A DNA stretch of 64,000 nucleotides, taken from positions 1 to 64,000 of the forward strand of contig NZ_ALOU01000021.1 in assembly GCF_000292345.1 (NCBI RefSeq), in the 5' to 3' direction. Positions 1-7,644 of this stretch are shown one piece after another. This DNA comes from Cupriavidus sp. BIS7. GTDB taxonomy: Bacteria; Pseudomonadota; Gammaproteobacteria; Burkholderiales; Burkholderiaceae. The notes below the pieces were generated by a model. The model was given only the letters and a program-made list of their open reading frames with translations, was not told the origin of the DNA and ran no database searches. A program made the position numbers and the translations under genes. How positions within the stretch are numbered: position 1 is the stretch's first letter; each line of letters begins with the position of its first letter.

Positions 1-147
1 CACTCGTAGGGCAAATGCTGCCCGAGCCGACCGAAGTCGCACGGTAGCTGGGCTTCCAGGAGATAGTTGAGGTGAGCGGATAACACGGCGCCGCAAAGTT
101 AACACTGCGGCTCACGGTTTACAACCGCTTCTGCGCTAACAATGAAA
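1..147. other. left-edge fragment without recognisable gene
   Basis: Only short open frames occur here. One frame is open from the window edge to a stop at about position 45, which could be the last codons of a gene lying to the left, but the peptide is too short to identify. No motif, tRNA or transposon end was recognised. Confidence 0.3.
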
Positions 148-198
148 AATGCCGTTCAGCCTTAACTGAACGGCATTACGCCCGTGCGGGGCTTTTTC
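148..198. terminator. intrinsic terminator with two hairpins
   Basis: A perfect 12-bp inverted repeat (AATGCCGTTCAG at 148-159 and its complement at 166-177, six-base loop) is followed by a second short GC hairpin at about 182-193 and a run of five T at 194-198. On the plus strand this looks like a strong rho-independent terminator for a gene to the left. On the minus strand the A-rich stretch at 142-149 would give a weaker U-tract, so the toxin-antitoxin operon may use it as well. Confidence 0.6.
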
Positions 199-239
199 GT
201 TTCGGAGGCTGGGTACGGCTACCAGCGGTCAAGGGCGAT

Positions 240-560
240 TCATCCAATCACGCCTAAGCCGTGCTTGCTGATGACCTGCAATAATCGTGCGGCCATCCCG
301 CTTGGCTTCTTGTCGCCACGTTCCCACTGCTGGACCGTGGAGGTGCTGGTGTTCAGGTACACCGCGAAGACACTCTGGCTGACATTGAAGGCATTGCGAA
401 TTCGAGAGATGTCTTCTGCGCCGTAATCCGGTGCCTTCTCGATGCAAGTCGCGTCGAAATCCTTCATCGTTTTCTTGTCGATGATGCCGGCGTCATGCAG
501 GCCGCTTGCGGCACTGTGAATTGCCTCGAAGGCATCGCTTTTGAAACGGGTCTTAGCCAT
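240..560 (-). CDS. XRE-family antitoxin (HigA/NadS-like)
   Basis: A 106-residue protein whose second half is a helix-turn-helix of the XRE/Cro type: the stretch from 'ISRIRNAFNVSQSVFAVYLN' through 'TVQQWERGDKKPSG' is the typical recognition-helix region of antitoxins paired with RelE-like toxins. An earlier in-frame ATG exists at 575, but the start at 560 is preferred because it gives the usual compact antitoxin. It overlaps the end of the upstream toxin gene by 8 bp, indicating translational coupling. The expected role is to neutralise the toxin and repress the shared promoter. Toxin-first order is typical of HigBA-type modules. The exact subfamily was not tested. Confidence 0.8.
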   Translation of the reverse strand: MAKTRFKSDAFEAIHSAASGLHDAGIIDKKTMKDFDATCIEKAPDYGAEDISRIRNAFNVSQSVFAVYLNTSTSTVQQWERGDKKPSGMAARLLQVISKHGLGVIG

Positions 561-918
561 TGCAAATCTCCACAAATTCTCTTGACCTGATCATGCGCTC
601 GACGTCGGCATGCTTCATGGTGTTGTAGGCCGAGGCCAGCTTCCTGAATGCCTTGAGTTCTGCGTCATCGATGTTTTCCCGGTCCTTCTTCGCGAAAAGA
701 AACACAAAGATCCAGAAATTTCCGATCTTGTTGAGCACGATTCCTCGCTTCTGGTTTCGGTCGAGGCGCTTTTTCCAGACGTTGCCGCCGAGATCGTCGC
801 CTTGTCCTGCCATCAGCGCTTTCGCGGCCCGGCAGAGTTCCTCGTCATCGATGTCCTTGTCGGCTGCTGCCTTGCTGAACCACTTCGTCTTGAAGACCCG
901 CTGAAAGAGTGCTGTCAT
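553..918 (-). CDS. RelE/HigB-type toxin of a type II toxin-antitoxin module
   Basis: A small basic protein of 121 residues with the features of the RelE-like family often labelled RelE/ParE toxin (PF06296-type): an N-terminal 'FKTKWFSKAA' segment, a central 'GNVWKKRLDRNQKRG' basic strand and the hydrophobic 'NFWIFVFLFAKKDRENI' strand. Proteins of this family are generally ribosome-dependent mRNA interferases. Here activity is inferred and the catalytic residues were not assigned. It is the first gene of a two-gene operon, with the antitoxin directly downstream and overlapping. A perfect palindrome lies 31 bp upstream of its start codon and is the likely autoregulatory operator. Both genes look intact. 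Confidence 0.8.
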   Translation of the reverse strand: MTALFQRVFKTKWFSKAAADKDIDDEELCRAAKALMAGQGDDLGGNVWKKRLDRNQKRGIVLNKIGNFWIFVFLFAKKDRENIDDAELKAFRKLASAYNTMKHADVERMIRSREFVEICNG

Positions 919-948
919 TTTTCTTGGTGGAAGTCAGATGCGCAAACC

Positions 949-965
949 ATAGCACTGAGTGCTAT
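949..965. promoter_or_regulatory. palindromic operator of the toxin-antitoxin operon
   Basis: Perfect inverted repeat ATAGCACT-G-AGTGCTAT, 8-bp arms around one base, directly upstream of the toxin start codon (918, minus strand). Size and position fit the operator of an XRE antitoxin dimer. Binding by the adjacent antitoxin is inferred. Confidence 0.6.
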
Positions 966-1073
966 ATCGCGCAATAAGACGGCGCTCAACAATCGGCCGC
1001 TTGTGTGCGTCAGCGCAACAGACGAATTGCCGCATAATCCACGCTGTACTCCGAACGCCCTCCGCAGATTGTC

Positions 1074-1835
1074 ATGCCCACGTCTTCCAAGCCCACGACC
1101 CGGCCCGCTACCGCTTCCCGCGCCAGGTCGGCCACGCAGCCCACTGGCGAGACCACGGCCACGCGGCAGTCGATGGACGACGGGGTGCGTCCTCCGCTGC
1201 AGTCGCGCAGCGAGCAGAGCCTGGCGAAGATGGTGGCGGCCTGCCGCGCGCTGGCAGAGGAGCGCGGCAATCTCGACGATATTTCCCTGAACGAGGTCGT
1301 CACGGCGGCAAAGTCGTCGATTGGCGCGTTCTACGGCCGCTTCAAGGACAAGGAAGCGTTGCTTGGCTATGTGCTGGAAGTGGCGCTGCGCGAGGCGGAG
1401 GGCGTCATGCAGCGGTCGATCGCGGATGAGCCCGTCTGGCAGGCGGGGCCCGCGCAGAAGATCGTCGAGCGCATCGTCGGCAACTATGTCAGCCAGTTCA
1501 GGCTGAACCGTGGGTTGTTCCGGGGGTTCCTGCGGCACTACTCCGCGCGCGATTCGCGCGACAATCCGATGCGCGAAGCCAATCGCCGGACATACGCACT
1601 GGTGGTGCCCTCGCTGGCAGCGCAGCTTGGCGACAGGGATCAGGACACCGCGATCTTCGAAGTCCGCGCCGCGCTCCAGTTCATGGTGGGAACGCTCGCC
1701 AACATCCTGCTCAACGACCCAGGCCCCCTGCACCTGGACGACGACGCACTGGAGCCTCATCTGCATCGCATGATGATCCGCTACCTCGGGTTGCCGGAAG
1801 CCGCCGCGCCGGTCGAGCGCCGCCGCAAGCGCTGA
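1074..1835 (+). CDS. TetR/AcrR-family transcriptional regulator (copy 1)
   Basis: Up to 253 residues with a TetR-type N-terminal HTH: 'SLNEVVTAAKSSIGAFYGRF' followed by 'KDKEALLGYVLE', then a helical ligand-binding domain. The first 33 residues are a Pro/Thr/Arg-rich extension. By comparison with the related regulator at 5757, translation may start at the ATG at 1173 instead; neither start has a strong ribosome binding site. The two regulators share the motif pattern GAFYxRFxDKE and similar length and flank the MFS, diiron oxygenase, reductase and dehydrogenase genes. They are probably duplicated sensors of one substrate or pathway. This copy lies 169 bp ahead of the MFS gene on the same strand. 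The ligand is unknown. Confidence 0.85.
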   Translation: MPTSSKPTTRPATASRARSATQPTGETTATRQSMDDGVRPPLQSRSEQSLAKMVAACRALAEERGNLDDISLNEVVTAAKSSIGAFYGRFKDKEALLGYVLEVALREAEGVMQRSIADEPVWQAGPAQKIVERIVGNYVSQFRLNRGLFRGFLRHYSARDSRDNPMREANRRTYALVVPSLAAQLGDRDQDTAIFEVRAALQFMVGTLANILLNDPGPLHLDDDALEPHLHRMMIRYLGLPEAAAPVERRRKR

Positions 1836-2004
1836 TCGTCAGGCACCAGGCACCGGGGCGCTCCTCCAGCGAAACCCTATTAGTGTTTGCCCTCTGCTGT
1901 CTGAACCGAAAAATAGCACTACCGTTCGTATTCCGGCCGGCTGGCATGTGCCGTCCCGCACGCACACTGTGGTGCGTGTGCGCGTACGCAAGGAGATCAC
2001 GAGC

Positions 2005-3357
2005 ATGGCAGAAATGCTGACATCGTCACGAGGCAGCGCGGTTCCGCAAGAGGCTGCGGACAGCGATCAGTCCCACGTCTACCAGCCGCGCAAGGCCTGG
2101 GCAATCGCCATCTGGCTCACGGCATTCTCGGCGATCAACTTTCTCGACAAGGTCGTGCTGGGCATGCTTGCCGTGCCGATCATGGAGGATTTCCACCTGA
2201 CGCCCACGCGGTTCGGTGTGATTGCCGGCAGCTTCTTCTGGCTGTTCTCGCTGTCGGCCATCGTGGTCGGCTTCATTGGCAACCGCGTGGCCACGCGATG
2301 GATCCTGCTTGGCATGGCATTCGTCTGGTCGGTGGTTCAGCTTCCAGTGGCCTACGCCACCAAGGCATGGGTACTGCTGGCTTCGCGGGTGGCGCTGGGA
2401 GCCGGAGAGGGGCCCAGCTTCCCGGTCTCGGCGCATGCACTCTACAAGTGGTTCCCGCATGAACGGCGCAACCTGCCGGTGACGCTGATCAACCAGGGCG
2501 CGGTCATCGGCCTGCTTCTGGCGGGTCTGCTCGTGCCCTACATTTCGCGGAACTGGGGGTGGCGCAGCAACTTCATCGTGCTGGCGCTGGCATCGGCCGT
2601 ATGGGGGCTGGGCTGGCTGTGCTTCGGCCGCGAGGGCACGCTGCATGCCGACGCGGGGGGCAAAGCCGGGCTCGATGGCGGAGCCCCACTGCGCGATGCC
2701 GTGCCCCGACGCGTGTCCTACCGCAGGCTGCTGAGCGACCCCACGGTGCTGTCGAGTTGCTTCATCGGCTTTGCTGCCTACTGGAGCCTTGCGCTGGTGC
2801 TGACGTGGGTGCCTTCGTATCTGGAACAGGGTCTTGGGTTCGACCGCACCGCCGCCGGAAGAGTATTCGCGCTGCAGGTGGCGTGCGGCATTCCCATCAG
2901 CATGACGCTGAGCTGGTATTCGCAGCGCATGCTGCAGCGAGGCGCTTCCACGCGCGCGGCGCGAGCCGTATTCGGCTGCGTTTGCGTGGGACTTGGCGGA
3001 CTGGGCCTGCTGGCGCAGGCGCTTATCCCGATGGAGACTGGCTACAGGATGGCGATGTTGACGATTGCCGCAACGCTGCCGAACATGGTGTTCACGCTCG
3101 GGCCGGCCATCCTGGCGGAGATCACTCCCGATGCACAGCGCAGTGGCATCGTCGCGCTCAACGTTGCGGTCTCGACCTTCGCTGGTGCGATCGCGCCGGT
3201 AACCATGGGATGGTTCGTGCAGGCGCATGGCAGCGGTGCCCCGTCGCACGGATACGAGCTAGGTTTTGCGGCGGGCGGCGCGGTGATGCTGGCAGGGTGC
3301 GTGGTGGCCTGGATATGGCAGCATCCGGAGCGCTCGCAGCGTCGTCTGGCTGGCTAG
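2005..3357 (+). CDS. MFS transporter, anion/organic-acid symporter type
   Basis: A 450-residue inner-membrane protein with about 12 hydrophobic segments. The N-terminal pattern (AINFLDKVVLGM in the first helix, then 'RWILLGMAFVWSVVQLPVAY') and the motif 'RVALGAGEGPSFPVSAHALY' are typical of the ACS/phthalate-type branch of the major facilitator superfamily, which imports organic acids or aromatic acids. The ATG at 2005 is chosen because an AAGGAG lies nine bases upstream; an earlier in-frame ATG at 1948 has none. It follows a TetR gene and is followed by a convergent diiron oxygenase gene, so it probably carries the substrate or product of that enzyme system. The substrate cannot be read from sequence. 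Confidence 0.85.
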   Translation: MAEMLTSSRGSAVPQEAADSDQSHVYQPRKAWAIAIWLTAFSAINFLDKVVLGMLAVPIMEDFHLTPTRFGVIAGSFFWLFSLSAIVVGFIGNRVATRWILLGMAFVWSVVQLPVAYATKAWVLLASRVALGAGEGPSFPVSAHALYKWFPHERRNLPVTLINQGAVIGLLLAGLLVPYISRNWGWRSNFIVLALASAVWGLGWLCFGREGTLHADAGGKAGLDGGAPLRDAVPRRVSYRRLLSDPTVLSSCFIGFAAYWSLALVLTWVPSYLEQGLGFDRTAAGRVFALQVACGIPISMTLSWYSQRMLQRGASTRAARAVFGCVCVGLGGLGLLAQALIPMETGYRMAMLTIAATLPNMVFTLGPAILAEITPDAQRSGIVALNVAVSTFAGAIAPVTMGWFVQAHGSGAPSHGYELGFAAGGAVMLAGCVVAWIWQHPERSQRRLAG

Positions 3358-3402
3358 TGACAAGGAGGGCAGTCCGCGCGTGGCCGGATGCGTAGCAAGC
3401 GT

Positions 3403-3437
3403 AAAAAAAGCCCGGCGGGCATCGGCGCCAGCCGGGC
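3403..3437 (-). terminator. intrinsic terminator of the diiron oxygenase gene
   Basis: GCCGGGC/GCCCGGC stem (3431-3437 and 3410-3416) with a 14-base loop followed, on the minus strand, by seven T (3409-3403). It sits 19 bp past the stop of the minus-strand gene. For the plus-strand MFS gene it lacks a U-tract. Confidence 0.7.
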
Positions 3438-3455
3438 GGGGTTGCGCAAGGCGCT

Positions 3456-4559
3456 TCAGTGACTGGCGCTACTGGTGCTACTGCCGCTATCTCCAGCCTG
3501 CCTGATGGTGTCCGTCACGTGGCGGCGCGCGTCGAACTCCTCCGCCACCTTGTGGTCGTTAGCGAACTGGGCCTCGACATCGACATTGGCGAATTCGATC
3601 GCGCCCATGTCGGCGAATGCATCCTGCACGCGCTGGCTCCACAGGCCGATGTCCTTGACCGTCGGCACGATCCGGCTGAACAGGCGCTGGCGGAACAGCC
3701 GCATGGTTTCCGATTCGCGCACGGCCTGCGCGCATTCATCTTCGGGCAAGCCCAGGCGGCTCCAGACTTCCTTCTGGTCGAAACGATCGCGCATCAGGTA
3801 GCAGGCTTCGATCACGAAATCCTCCCGCTCGCGCCGCTCGGCCTCCGTCACTTGCGGATAGAGCCCGCGCAGCGCAGTGCGTCCGAAGGCAACGTGCCGT
3901 GCCTCGTCCTGCATGACGTAGGCGTTGATCGATGCAGCAAGCGGATTCTTCGAGTAGTCGCGAATGCGCTGGAACGCCGCCAGCGCCAGCCCCTCCACCA
4001 GCACCTGCATGCCCAGATAGCAGAAGTCCCAGCGCGAATCGCTGAGCGTGGTTTCCAGCAGCGACTTCAGGCCAGCCGTGATCGGATAGAGCAGCCCGAC
4101 CTTCTCGTGCAGCAGGCGCGAATAGGCCTCTACATGACGTGCCTCATCCATCGTCTGCGTGGCAGCGTAGAACTTTGCGTCCATGCCCGGCACCATCTGC
4201 ACGATGCGCGCGGAGACCATCAGCGCGCCTTGCTCGCCATGCAGGAACTGCGACAGCGAATGCGCCTGCTGATGGCGGCGTACTTCGATGCGATCGTTGT
4301 GGCCCAGCTTGTCCCACAGCTTGGTGCCGTAGATCGGGATCATGCGATCGTCGAGTTCCTGCGGGTTCTCCGGGTCCAGTTCCTGGGACCAGTCGATGCG
4401 GTCACTGGCATTCCATTGCTGCTTCTTGCTGGTCTCGTAGAGCTGGAGCAGCTTCGACGAGCCGTCGTCGTACTCCCAGTTGAACTCGGTCGCTACCTGG
4501 CTGCCTACGGACCAGCCGGTCTGGACCACAGGCAGTGTGTAACGGTGCATCGATGTCAT
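3456..4559 (-). CDS. ferritin-fold (R2-like) diiron oxygenase
   Basis: A 367-residue soluble protein carrying a full set of carboxylate-bridged diiron ligands in a four-helix arrangement: E109 (HGEQ), E139 and H142 (DEARH), E189 (VEGLA), E219 and H222 (second DEARH). This pattern is shared by ribonucleotide-reductase-R2-like and N-oxygenase/monooxygenase families; the exact subfamily is not certain. Enzymes of this type use O2 and two electrons to hydroxylate or otherwise oxidise a substrate. The ATG at 4559 has AAGGAGAC upstream and is preferred to the ATG at 4598. The gene is divergent from a flavin/[2Fe-2S] reductase gene, the expected electron donor, and shares with it a 181-bp promoter region containing a perfect inverted repeat. 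The substrate is unknown; nearby ADH and MFS genes suggest an alcohol is formed and further oxidised. Confidence 0.8.
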   Translation of the reverse strand: MTSMHRYTLPVVQTGWSVGSQVATEFNWEYDDGSSKLLQLYETSKKQQWNASDRIDWSQELDPENPQELDDRMIPIYGTKLWDKLGHNDRIEVRRHQQAHSLSQFLHGEQGALMVSARIVQMVPGMDAKFYAATQTMDEARHVEAYSRLLHEKVGLLYPITAGLKSLLETTLSDSRWDFCYLGMQVLVEGLALAAFQRIRDYSKNPLAASINAYVMQDEARHVAFGRTALRGLYPQVTEAERREREDFVIEACYLMRDRFDQKEVWSRLGLPEDECAQAVRESETMRLFRQRLFSRIVPTVKDIGLWSQRVQDAFADMGAIEFANVDVEAQFANDHKVAEEFDARRHVTDTIRQAGDSGSSTSSASH

Positions 4560-4659
4560 GACGTCTCCTTTGGCATGCCGTGGGGTTTGGCCGATCATCG
4601 TGACCTGCTGTGCCGGAGCCGGGAAGATCGGCCTTGTTCTTGCGGGGGCTTCCGACTAT

Positions 4660-4681
4660 AAACAGAAGAATAATTCTGTTT
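4660..4681. promoter_or_regulatory. inverted-repeat operator in the divergent promoter
   Basis: AAACAGAA-N6-TTCTGTTT, perfect 8-bp arms, in the AT-rich part of the 181-bp space between the divergent diiron oxygenase and reductase genes. A 22-bp site matches the length usual for TetR dimers. Two TetR genes in the cluster are candidate binders. Confidence 0.55.
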
Positions 4682-4740
4682 CTGATTAAAGCAAGGAGCC
4701 GATACAGGTTCCCGCAGGTTCCCGGAAAGAGGAGACACGC

Positions 4741-5760
4741 ATGCAGTTTCATTGCCTGAGCGTTGCCGATGTTGTCGTGGAAACCGAAGACGCGCGCTCC
4801 TTCGCGCTGGCCATTCCGGAGCCACTGCGCACATCGTTCCATTACCGTGCGGGTCAGCATCTGACGTTCCGGGTAAGCATTGGCGATGAAGTGCTGACAC
4901 GCAGCTATTCGCTTTCCAGCTCGCCGGAGGCACCGGGGCTGCCGGTGGTGACCGTCAAGCGGATTGCGCAGGGCAGGGTGTCGAACTGGTTTCACTCGCA
5001 TGTCCGTCCCGGCAGCGTGCTGGAGGTCAGCGAGCCAACCGGTCGATTCGTGTGCGATGACGGGGGCTCGTCGCTGGTGTTCTGTGCCGCAGGCAGCGGC
5101 ATCACGCCAATCCTGTCGATGATCCGATCCGCGCTGGCAAGTACCGGGCGCTCCATCACGCTGTTCTATGCCAATCGCGATGCCGGGAGTGTGATCTTCA
5201 GGGAAGCCATTGCCACCCTGGCGGCTGCGTATCCGCAACGGCTCAAGGTGCTGCTGCATTACGACGACCAGCACGGCATTCCGGATACCAGCGTCCTTGG
5301 CGACCTGCTGCGGCGCGCCGCCGATTTCCAGCTCTATCTCTGCGGCCCCGCACCGTTCATGGCCACCGTTCAGCAGGCTGCCTGCGAGGCGGGTGTGCCG
5401 GGCGCGCGCGTGCATCTGGAACGATTCGATGCGGCGCCATTGGCTGCTTCCGATGTTGCGCCGGTCACGGGGACGAACAGCGCGTGCGATGCCCAGGTGG
5501 TGATGAAGGGCGAGCAGCATGCCGTGCGTGTGGAGGGCGGCCAGTCACTGCTGCAGGCGATGCTGGAAGCGGGGCTGGATGTGCCCTACGCCTGCGAGGA
5601 AGGCTACTGCGGGTCCTGCGCGGCGAAGTGTCTCGATGGCGAGGTTGTCCACGCGCACAACGACGTGTTCAGTGCGGACGAGCTTGCCGCCGGATGGATA
5701 CTTGCCTGCCAGGCGCGCCCGCGCCAGGGCAGCCCGCTGACCATCACCTACGACGTATGA
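4741..5760 (+). CDS. FAD/[2Fe-2S] oxidoreductase, electron donor to the diiron oxygenase
   Basis: A 339-residue class IB-type reductase (PaaE/hybrid-cluster-reductase-like order). The N-terminal half is a ferredoxin-NADP reductase fold: FAD motif RSYSLSS at about residues 57-63 and nucleotide-binding 'GSGITPILSMI' near residue 120. The C-terminal 90 residues are a plant-type ferredoxin domain with CEEGYCGSC and two later cysteines (AAKC, ILAC), enough for one [2Fe-2S] cluster. It is expected to pass electrons from NAD(P)H to the diiron enzyme encoded divergently. A good ribosome binding site (AGAGGAG) precedes the ATG. Its stop overlaps the start of the downstream TetR gene (ATGA), so the two are co-translated. 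The partnership is inferred from context. Confidence 0.88.
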   Translation: MQFHCLSVADVVVETEDARSFALAIPEPLRTSFHYRAGQHLTFRVSIGDEVLTRSYSLSSSPEAPGLPVVTVKRIAQGRVSNWFHSHVRPGSVLEVSEPTGRFVCDDGGSSLVFCAAGSGITPILSMIRSALASTGRSITLFYANRDAGSVIFREAIATLAAAYPQRLKVLLHYDDQHGIPDTSVLGDLLRRAADFQLYLCGPAPFMATVQQAACEAGVPGARVHLERFDAAPLAASDVAPVTGTNSACDAQVVMKGEQHAVRVEGGQSLLQAMLEAGLDVPYACEEGYCGSCAAKCLDGEVVHAHNDVFSADELAAGWILACQARPRQGSPLTITYDV

Positions 5761-6434
5761 ACCCGACGATCCCAACGATCCCCATGCAGACCGTGGAAGG
5801 ATTGCGCGCACCGCGCCAGGAGCGCAGCGAGGCCTCCCTGCGCGCCATGCTGGCGGCGGGGAGAGGGTTGATCAACGCATCGGGAAGCCTTACGGGTTTC
5901 TCGCTGGCCGAGCTGACGCAGGCGGCTTCCACGTCGGTAGGCGCGTTCTACACGCGCTTTCGCGACAAGGAGACGTTCTGCGCGCTGGTGCTCGAAGACA
6001 TGCTGGCCGAACTCCGGGCCGGACTCGATGCGCAGATGGCGCATGACGATGTCTGGCGCGACGGGCCGGCCGATGCCATCTGCGCACGCATCATTGCGTT
6101 CTATGTCGCCACGTTCCGCTCATACGCCGGCCTGTTCGCCGCCTACCTGCGTCATGCCGCAAGCGGCGGGCCGCTGTGGGGGCCGATCCGGGAAGCCAAC
6201 CAGCGCATTCTCGATGTCATGGTGCCCTGTCTGTCCAGCCGTCTCCGCGTGGAAGGCCGCGACTGGGCTGACGACGAGATCCGCATGGCGATCCGGCTGG
6301 TGGTCAGTACGCTGACAAGCATCGCACTGGAAGTGCCGCATGGCATCGGCCTGCAAGACAAGGGGCTCGAACCCCGTCTGGCCGCGCTGCTGCAACGCTA
6401 TCTGGCCGGGCCGCCGCATGTCGCGGCTCCATGA
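5757..6434 (+). CDS. TetR/AcrR-family transcriptional regulator (copy 2)
   Basis: A 225-residue TetR protein with the HTH segment 'SLAELTQAASTSVGAFYTRF' and following RDKETF. It resembles the regulator at 1074-1835 along its length, so the two look like paralogs of the same small subfamily. The ATG at 5757 overlaps the reductase stop codon, and the ADH gene follows 33 bp later, so reductase, regulator and dehydrogenase are probably one transcript. It most likely autoregulates this operon, perhaps through the palindrome at 4660-4681. Having the regulator inside the operon, with a second copy upstream of the MFS gene, suggests two linked transcription units controlled by related effectors. Confidence 0.87.
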   Translation: MNPTIPTIPMQTVEGLRAPRQERSEASLRAMLAAGRGLINASGSLTGFSLAELTQAASTSVGAFYTRFRDKETFCALVLEDMLAELRAGLDAQMAHDDVWRDGPADAICARIIAFYVATFRSYAGLFAAYLRHAASGGPLWGPIREANQRILDVMVPCLSSRLRVEGRDWADDEIRMAIRLVVSTLTSIALEVPHGIGLQDKGLEPRLAALLQRYLAGPPHVAAP

Positions 6435-6467
6435 ACCATCGTTGGTCCCACCAAGGAGACACAGAAG

Positions 6468-7565
6468 ATGAAAGCCGCAGTGATGGAACAGGCAGGCGCG
6501 CCGCAGGTCATCCATGACGTTGCCATTTCCGAGCCAGGCCCGCACGAGGTGCTGGTGCGAACGGCCGCCGTGGGGCTGTGCCATAGCGATCTTCACATGA
6601 TCCAGGGCACGTACCCGCTGCCGCTGCCGGCGGTGCTTGGGCACGAGGTGGCGGGCGTGGTGGAGGCGGTTGGGGCGCAGGTATCCGGGCTGAAGGCGGG
6701 CGACCACGTTGTCGGGTGCCTGTCGGTCTATTGCGGCCACTGCGCGATATGCGCATCGGGGCGTCAGGTGCTGTGCCAGAACCCGGACGTCAAGCTCCCG
6801 CCGGGCAAGGCCAACCGCTTGCGGCTGGCAGGCAATCCACTGAGCCAGGTATTCAATCTTTCCGGCTTTGCCGAACAGATCCTGGTGCACGAGAACGCGC
6901 TCGTGAAGATTCGCGACGATATGCCGCTCGATCGCGCGGCACTGCTTGGCTGCGCGGTCATTACCGGCACAGGCGCGGTCTTCCATAGTGCCAAGGTGCC
7001 GCCCGGCAGCAGCGTGGTGGTGGTTGGATGCGGTGGCGTTGGGCTATCCGTGATCAACGGCGCGGCGATTGCCGGCGCGGCGCGCATCATCGCAGTGGAC
7101 ATGCTGCCAGCCAAGCTGGAACTGGCGAGCCAGTTCGGGGCTACCCACGTCGTCAATGCAAGTGAAGGGGACCCGGTGGCGCAGGTGATGAAGCTGACTG
7201 GCGGCGGCGCGGAATTCGCGTTCGAATGCATTGGCCTCAAGCAGACCGCCGAACAATGCTATGCGATGCTTGCGCCGGGCGGCACGGCGACTGTGATCGG
7301 CCTGTTCCGGCCAGACGCGAAGATTGAACTGCCCGCGCTGGATTTCCTGCGCGAAAAGCGCATCCAGGGCTCGTTCATGGGATCGAATCGCCTGAGCCTG
7401 GATATTCCGCGGCTGGTCGAGCTGTACATGCAGGGCAAGCTGATGCTCGACGAACTGATCTCGCAGCGGATCTCGCTGGAAGAGATCAACGAGGGCTTTA
7501 TCGCCATGCAATCGGGAAGCGTGGCGCGTAGTGTGATTACGTTCCCGGGTGTCGGGGGGCAGTAA
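6468..7565 (+). CDS. zinc-dependent alcohol dehydrogenase (class III-like MDR)
   Basis: A 365-residue medium-chain dehydrogenase. Catalytic-zinc residues are visible as C38 (GLCHSD) and the GHE motif near residue 60; the structural-zinc loop is complete (C-GHC-AIC then QVLC around residues 87-101). The Rossmann fold carries GCGGVGLS. Such enzymes oxidise alcohols to aldehydes with NAD+. A strong AAGGAG precedes the ATG. It is the last gene of the reductase-TetR-ADH run, ending before a strong hairpin at 7583-7626. The likely role is oxidation of the alcohol produced by the diiron oxygenase, or detoxification of the resulting aldehyde as in formaldehyde/glutathione-type ADHs; neither substrate is proven. 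Confidence 0.87.
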   Translation: MKAAVMEQAGAPQVIHDVAISEPGPHEVLVRTAAVGLCHSDLHMIQGTYPLPLPAVLGHEVAGVVEAVGAQVSGLKAGDHVVGCLSVYCGHCAICASGRQVLCQNPDVKLPPGKANRLRLAGNPLSQVFNLSGFAEQILVHENALVKIRDDMPLDRAALLGCAVITGTGAVFHSAKVPPGSSVVVVGCGGVGLSVINGAAIAGAARIIAVDMLPAKLELASQFGATHVVNASEGDPVAQVMKLTGGGAEFAFECIGLKQTAEQCYAMLAPGGTATVIGLFRPDAKIELPALDFLREKRIQGSFMGSNRLSLDIPRLVELYMQGKLMLDELISQRISLEEINEGFIAMQSGSVARSVITFPGVGGQ

Positions 7566-7582
7566 GCCGGGGAGCTTGGACT

Positions 7583-7626
7583 AAGCCGCGCCGCGCTGAG
7601 ATATGACGCGGGATACGGCGCGGCTT
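7583..7626. terminator. shared terminator between convergent operons
   Basis: AAGCCGCGCCG (7583-7593) and its perfect complement (7616-7626) form an 11-bp stem with a 22-base loop between the ADH stop and the convergent hbdH stop. A TTTT run lies shortly downstream on the plus strand (7632-7635). Confidence 0.6.
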
Positions 7627-7644
7627 CGTCATTTTGGCTGGCTG

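Noticed and set aside
1..147. Possible end of an insertion sequence at the left edge
   Set aside because: No terminal inverted repeat, target duplication or transposase motif can be seen in so short a piece.
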